From contig JBAXWR010000153.1 of the NCBI GenBank assembly GCA_037128295.1, positions 1-17,125 of the forward strand: DNA of 17,125 nucleotides. Reading direction: 5' to 3'. Origin of the DNA: JAAFHB01 sp037128295 (GTDB lineage Bacteria > Bacteroidota > Bacteroidia > Bacteroidales > Prolixibacteraceae). Below are positions 17,001 through 17,125 of the stretch, in pieces (position 1 is the stretch's first letter; every line of letters begins with the position of its first letter). Below the pieces are notes generated by a model. That model saw only the letters and a program-made list of their open reading frames with translations. It had not been told where the DNA came from and did not search any database. The translations under genes were made by a program, and so were the position numbers.

Positions 17001-17125
17001 CGAGCCTCATCAAGGCCAAAGCATTTTTGGAGGGTTCAGATCCAAGCTGTACAAAAACGAACTCAATTAACTATATTGATCAGAATGTTAATGGATTAAC
17101 CTATCAATATTATGAAGGGGTCTGG
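14093..17125 (+). CDS. Alpha-L-rhamnosidase, GH78, multidomain lipoprotein, 3' partial
   Basis: The frame opens at ATG 14093 and stays open for 1011 codons to the right edge. The signal stretch ends FGAC23, a lipobox-like site. An Ig-like N-terminal domain (about 30-140) precedes jelly-roll modules (about 155-475) and the (alpha/alpha)6 barrel (about 480-830). The catalytic motif reads D499CPHREERRGYTGD-like, precisely DCPHRERRGYTGD at 499-511, the shorter REx variant known in GH78, with E504 the likely acid; E768 in TIWETW is the likely base. After the C-terminal beta domain comes a chitobiase/hexosaminidase-type C-terminal domain (about 918-985, with FTTDGSEPD) and then GLTYQYYEGVW at the edge, which looks like the first strand of a PA14 domain. 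It differs enough from the first GH78 to suggest another linkage or target. Product length is unknown. Confidence 0.9.
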   Translation, partial: MGNSLKFRFIKLFFIFFMIFGACHNQSHVPMVTDLRNEYLANPIGISLGSPRLSWKMEKNERSASQTSYRILVATSEEKLQNETPDLWNSGKVESDQSIQVEYNGKPLTSGMKVFWKVQIWDEEKNPSVWSEVSTWEMGLLEKIDWQAKWIGAPESLATPDVKLPAPYFRKEATFNKKIKQARAYISGLGYYELYINGLKIGDHVLSPNQTNYDRRNVEKWIESKIGNMKTRVLYEIFDITSSLKSGNNAFGVILGNGWYIQADRPQDTMLWYDTPRLIAQFVIEYEDGSKELIFSDKDWKCDLSPILYNGLHSGEIYDARLEQKGWNETGFDDSKWKEAVLVRPPTGILLAQVSPPDRITQTIKPINVTKRPDGFYRFDMGQMFSGWARLKISGPKGTTIKMRFTEEFGPSYNQTDTYILKGDGLEIWQPRFTWHAFRYVDVSGAPSELTLENLEGLVVNTDIKSAGAFECSNPLLNKILENYQRTQLGNVHGGLPSDCPHRERRGYTGDGQISAKAAIYNFDLSQFYTKWLNDISDAQNQETGYVPNTTPYQDGGGGTAWGSACIIIPWYMYNYYGDTQVLKAHYSGMKHWVEYMKSQLNKDGILVNQGLGEWVPPAIVEIPADFVNSCYYYHCCQLMVNIAEALNIQSDKNYFAEMGNKAKASINTFYFNNKSSNYSIGRQGANIFPLGFGITENESRDAVFNNLVNNILTDNKIHFDTGILGTPLLLDVLTQSGRCDLAYTLMNQRDYPGFGYMIEKGATTIWETWQGDASHSHPMFGSVCAWFYQYLGGISPDPSSPGFKHAIVKPYPVSSLSYANTTYPTMYGEIKTRWEFAGNDYNLTVSIPANTTATVYLLAQNSASVTENGKSIETTRDIKYLKTEGSNVLYEIGSGTYHFVSKGAKALLKHPVLSSPIIYPGDTLVQQNDTVRVKITSDVSEASIRFTTDGSEPDVNSILYDRPFNVTKPSLIKAKAFLEGSDPSCTKTNSINYIDQNVNGLTYQYYEGVW

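Noticed and set aside
14093..17125. Possible frameshift or pseudogene in the second rhamnosidase
   Set aside because: Translation from 14093 shows no internal stop and keeps the GH78 motifs in one frame; it simply lacks a stop because the window ends.

Overview
The window reads as a chromosomal segment from a member of the Bacteroidota, probably an environmental or gut Bacteroidales/Marinilabiliales-like lineage. The signs are a lamin-tail/gliding-type (CHU_C-like) surface protein, three Cys-anchored lipoproteins, two GH78 alpha-L-rhamnosidases, AT-rich spacers, few Shine-Dalgarno sites, and promoter boxes of the TAnnTTTG type. No rRNA, tRNA, CRISPR array, integrase or transposase was seen.

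Left part (1-4832), mostly housekeeping. A 5'-truncated surface protein with two lamin-tail domains is followed by a 200-bp spacer packed with short palindromes. Then come prmC (minus) and ribD (plus), which diverge from a 26-bp spacer. A DHDPS-superfamily aldolase/dehydratase gene (minus) converges on ribD and overlaps it by 8 bp. It lacks the arginine typical of true DapA, so sugar-acid or keto-acid chemistry is more likely than lysine synthesis.

Middle part (5040-7519). A cupin-AraC regulator, the riboside transporter pnuC and a two-domain NadR-like enzyme (NMN adenylyltransferase plus ribosylnicotinamide kinase, no repressor domain) are packed with a 4-bp gap and an 8-bp overlap. They look like one operon for uptake and conversion of nicotinamide riboside to NAD. 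The NadR-like protein has Gly where its adenylyltransferase domain normally carries a triphosphate-binding Arg.

Right part (7615-17125), a rhamnoside-degradation cluster. It holds a GH78 lipoprotein, a lipoprotein joining a seven-repeat Reg_prop beta-propeller to a large helical domain I cannot name, a secreted metallophosphoesterase, and a second GH78 lipoprotein. The second GH78 carries a chitobiase-type C-terminal domain and the start of a PA14-like domain before running off the right edge. No SusC/SusD pair is in view, so this is either part of a larger polysaccharide-utilisation locus or a loose cluster. Rhamnose release outside the cytoplasm is the supported function; the polysaccharide cannot be told.

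The least explained items are the propeller-helical fusion protein, the 10-bp-periodic GAA tract before the second rhamnosidase, the GC-rich stem-loop at 12913-12959, the palindrome cluster at 1800-1959, and the Arg-to-Gly change in NadR.
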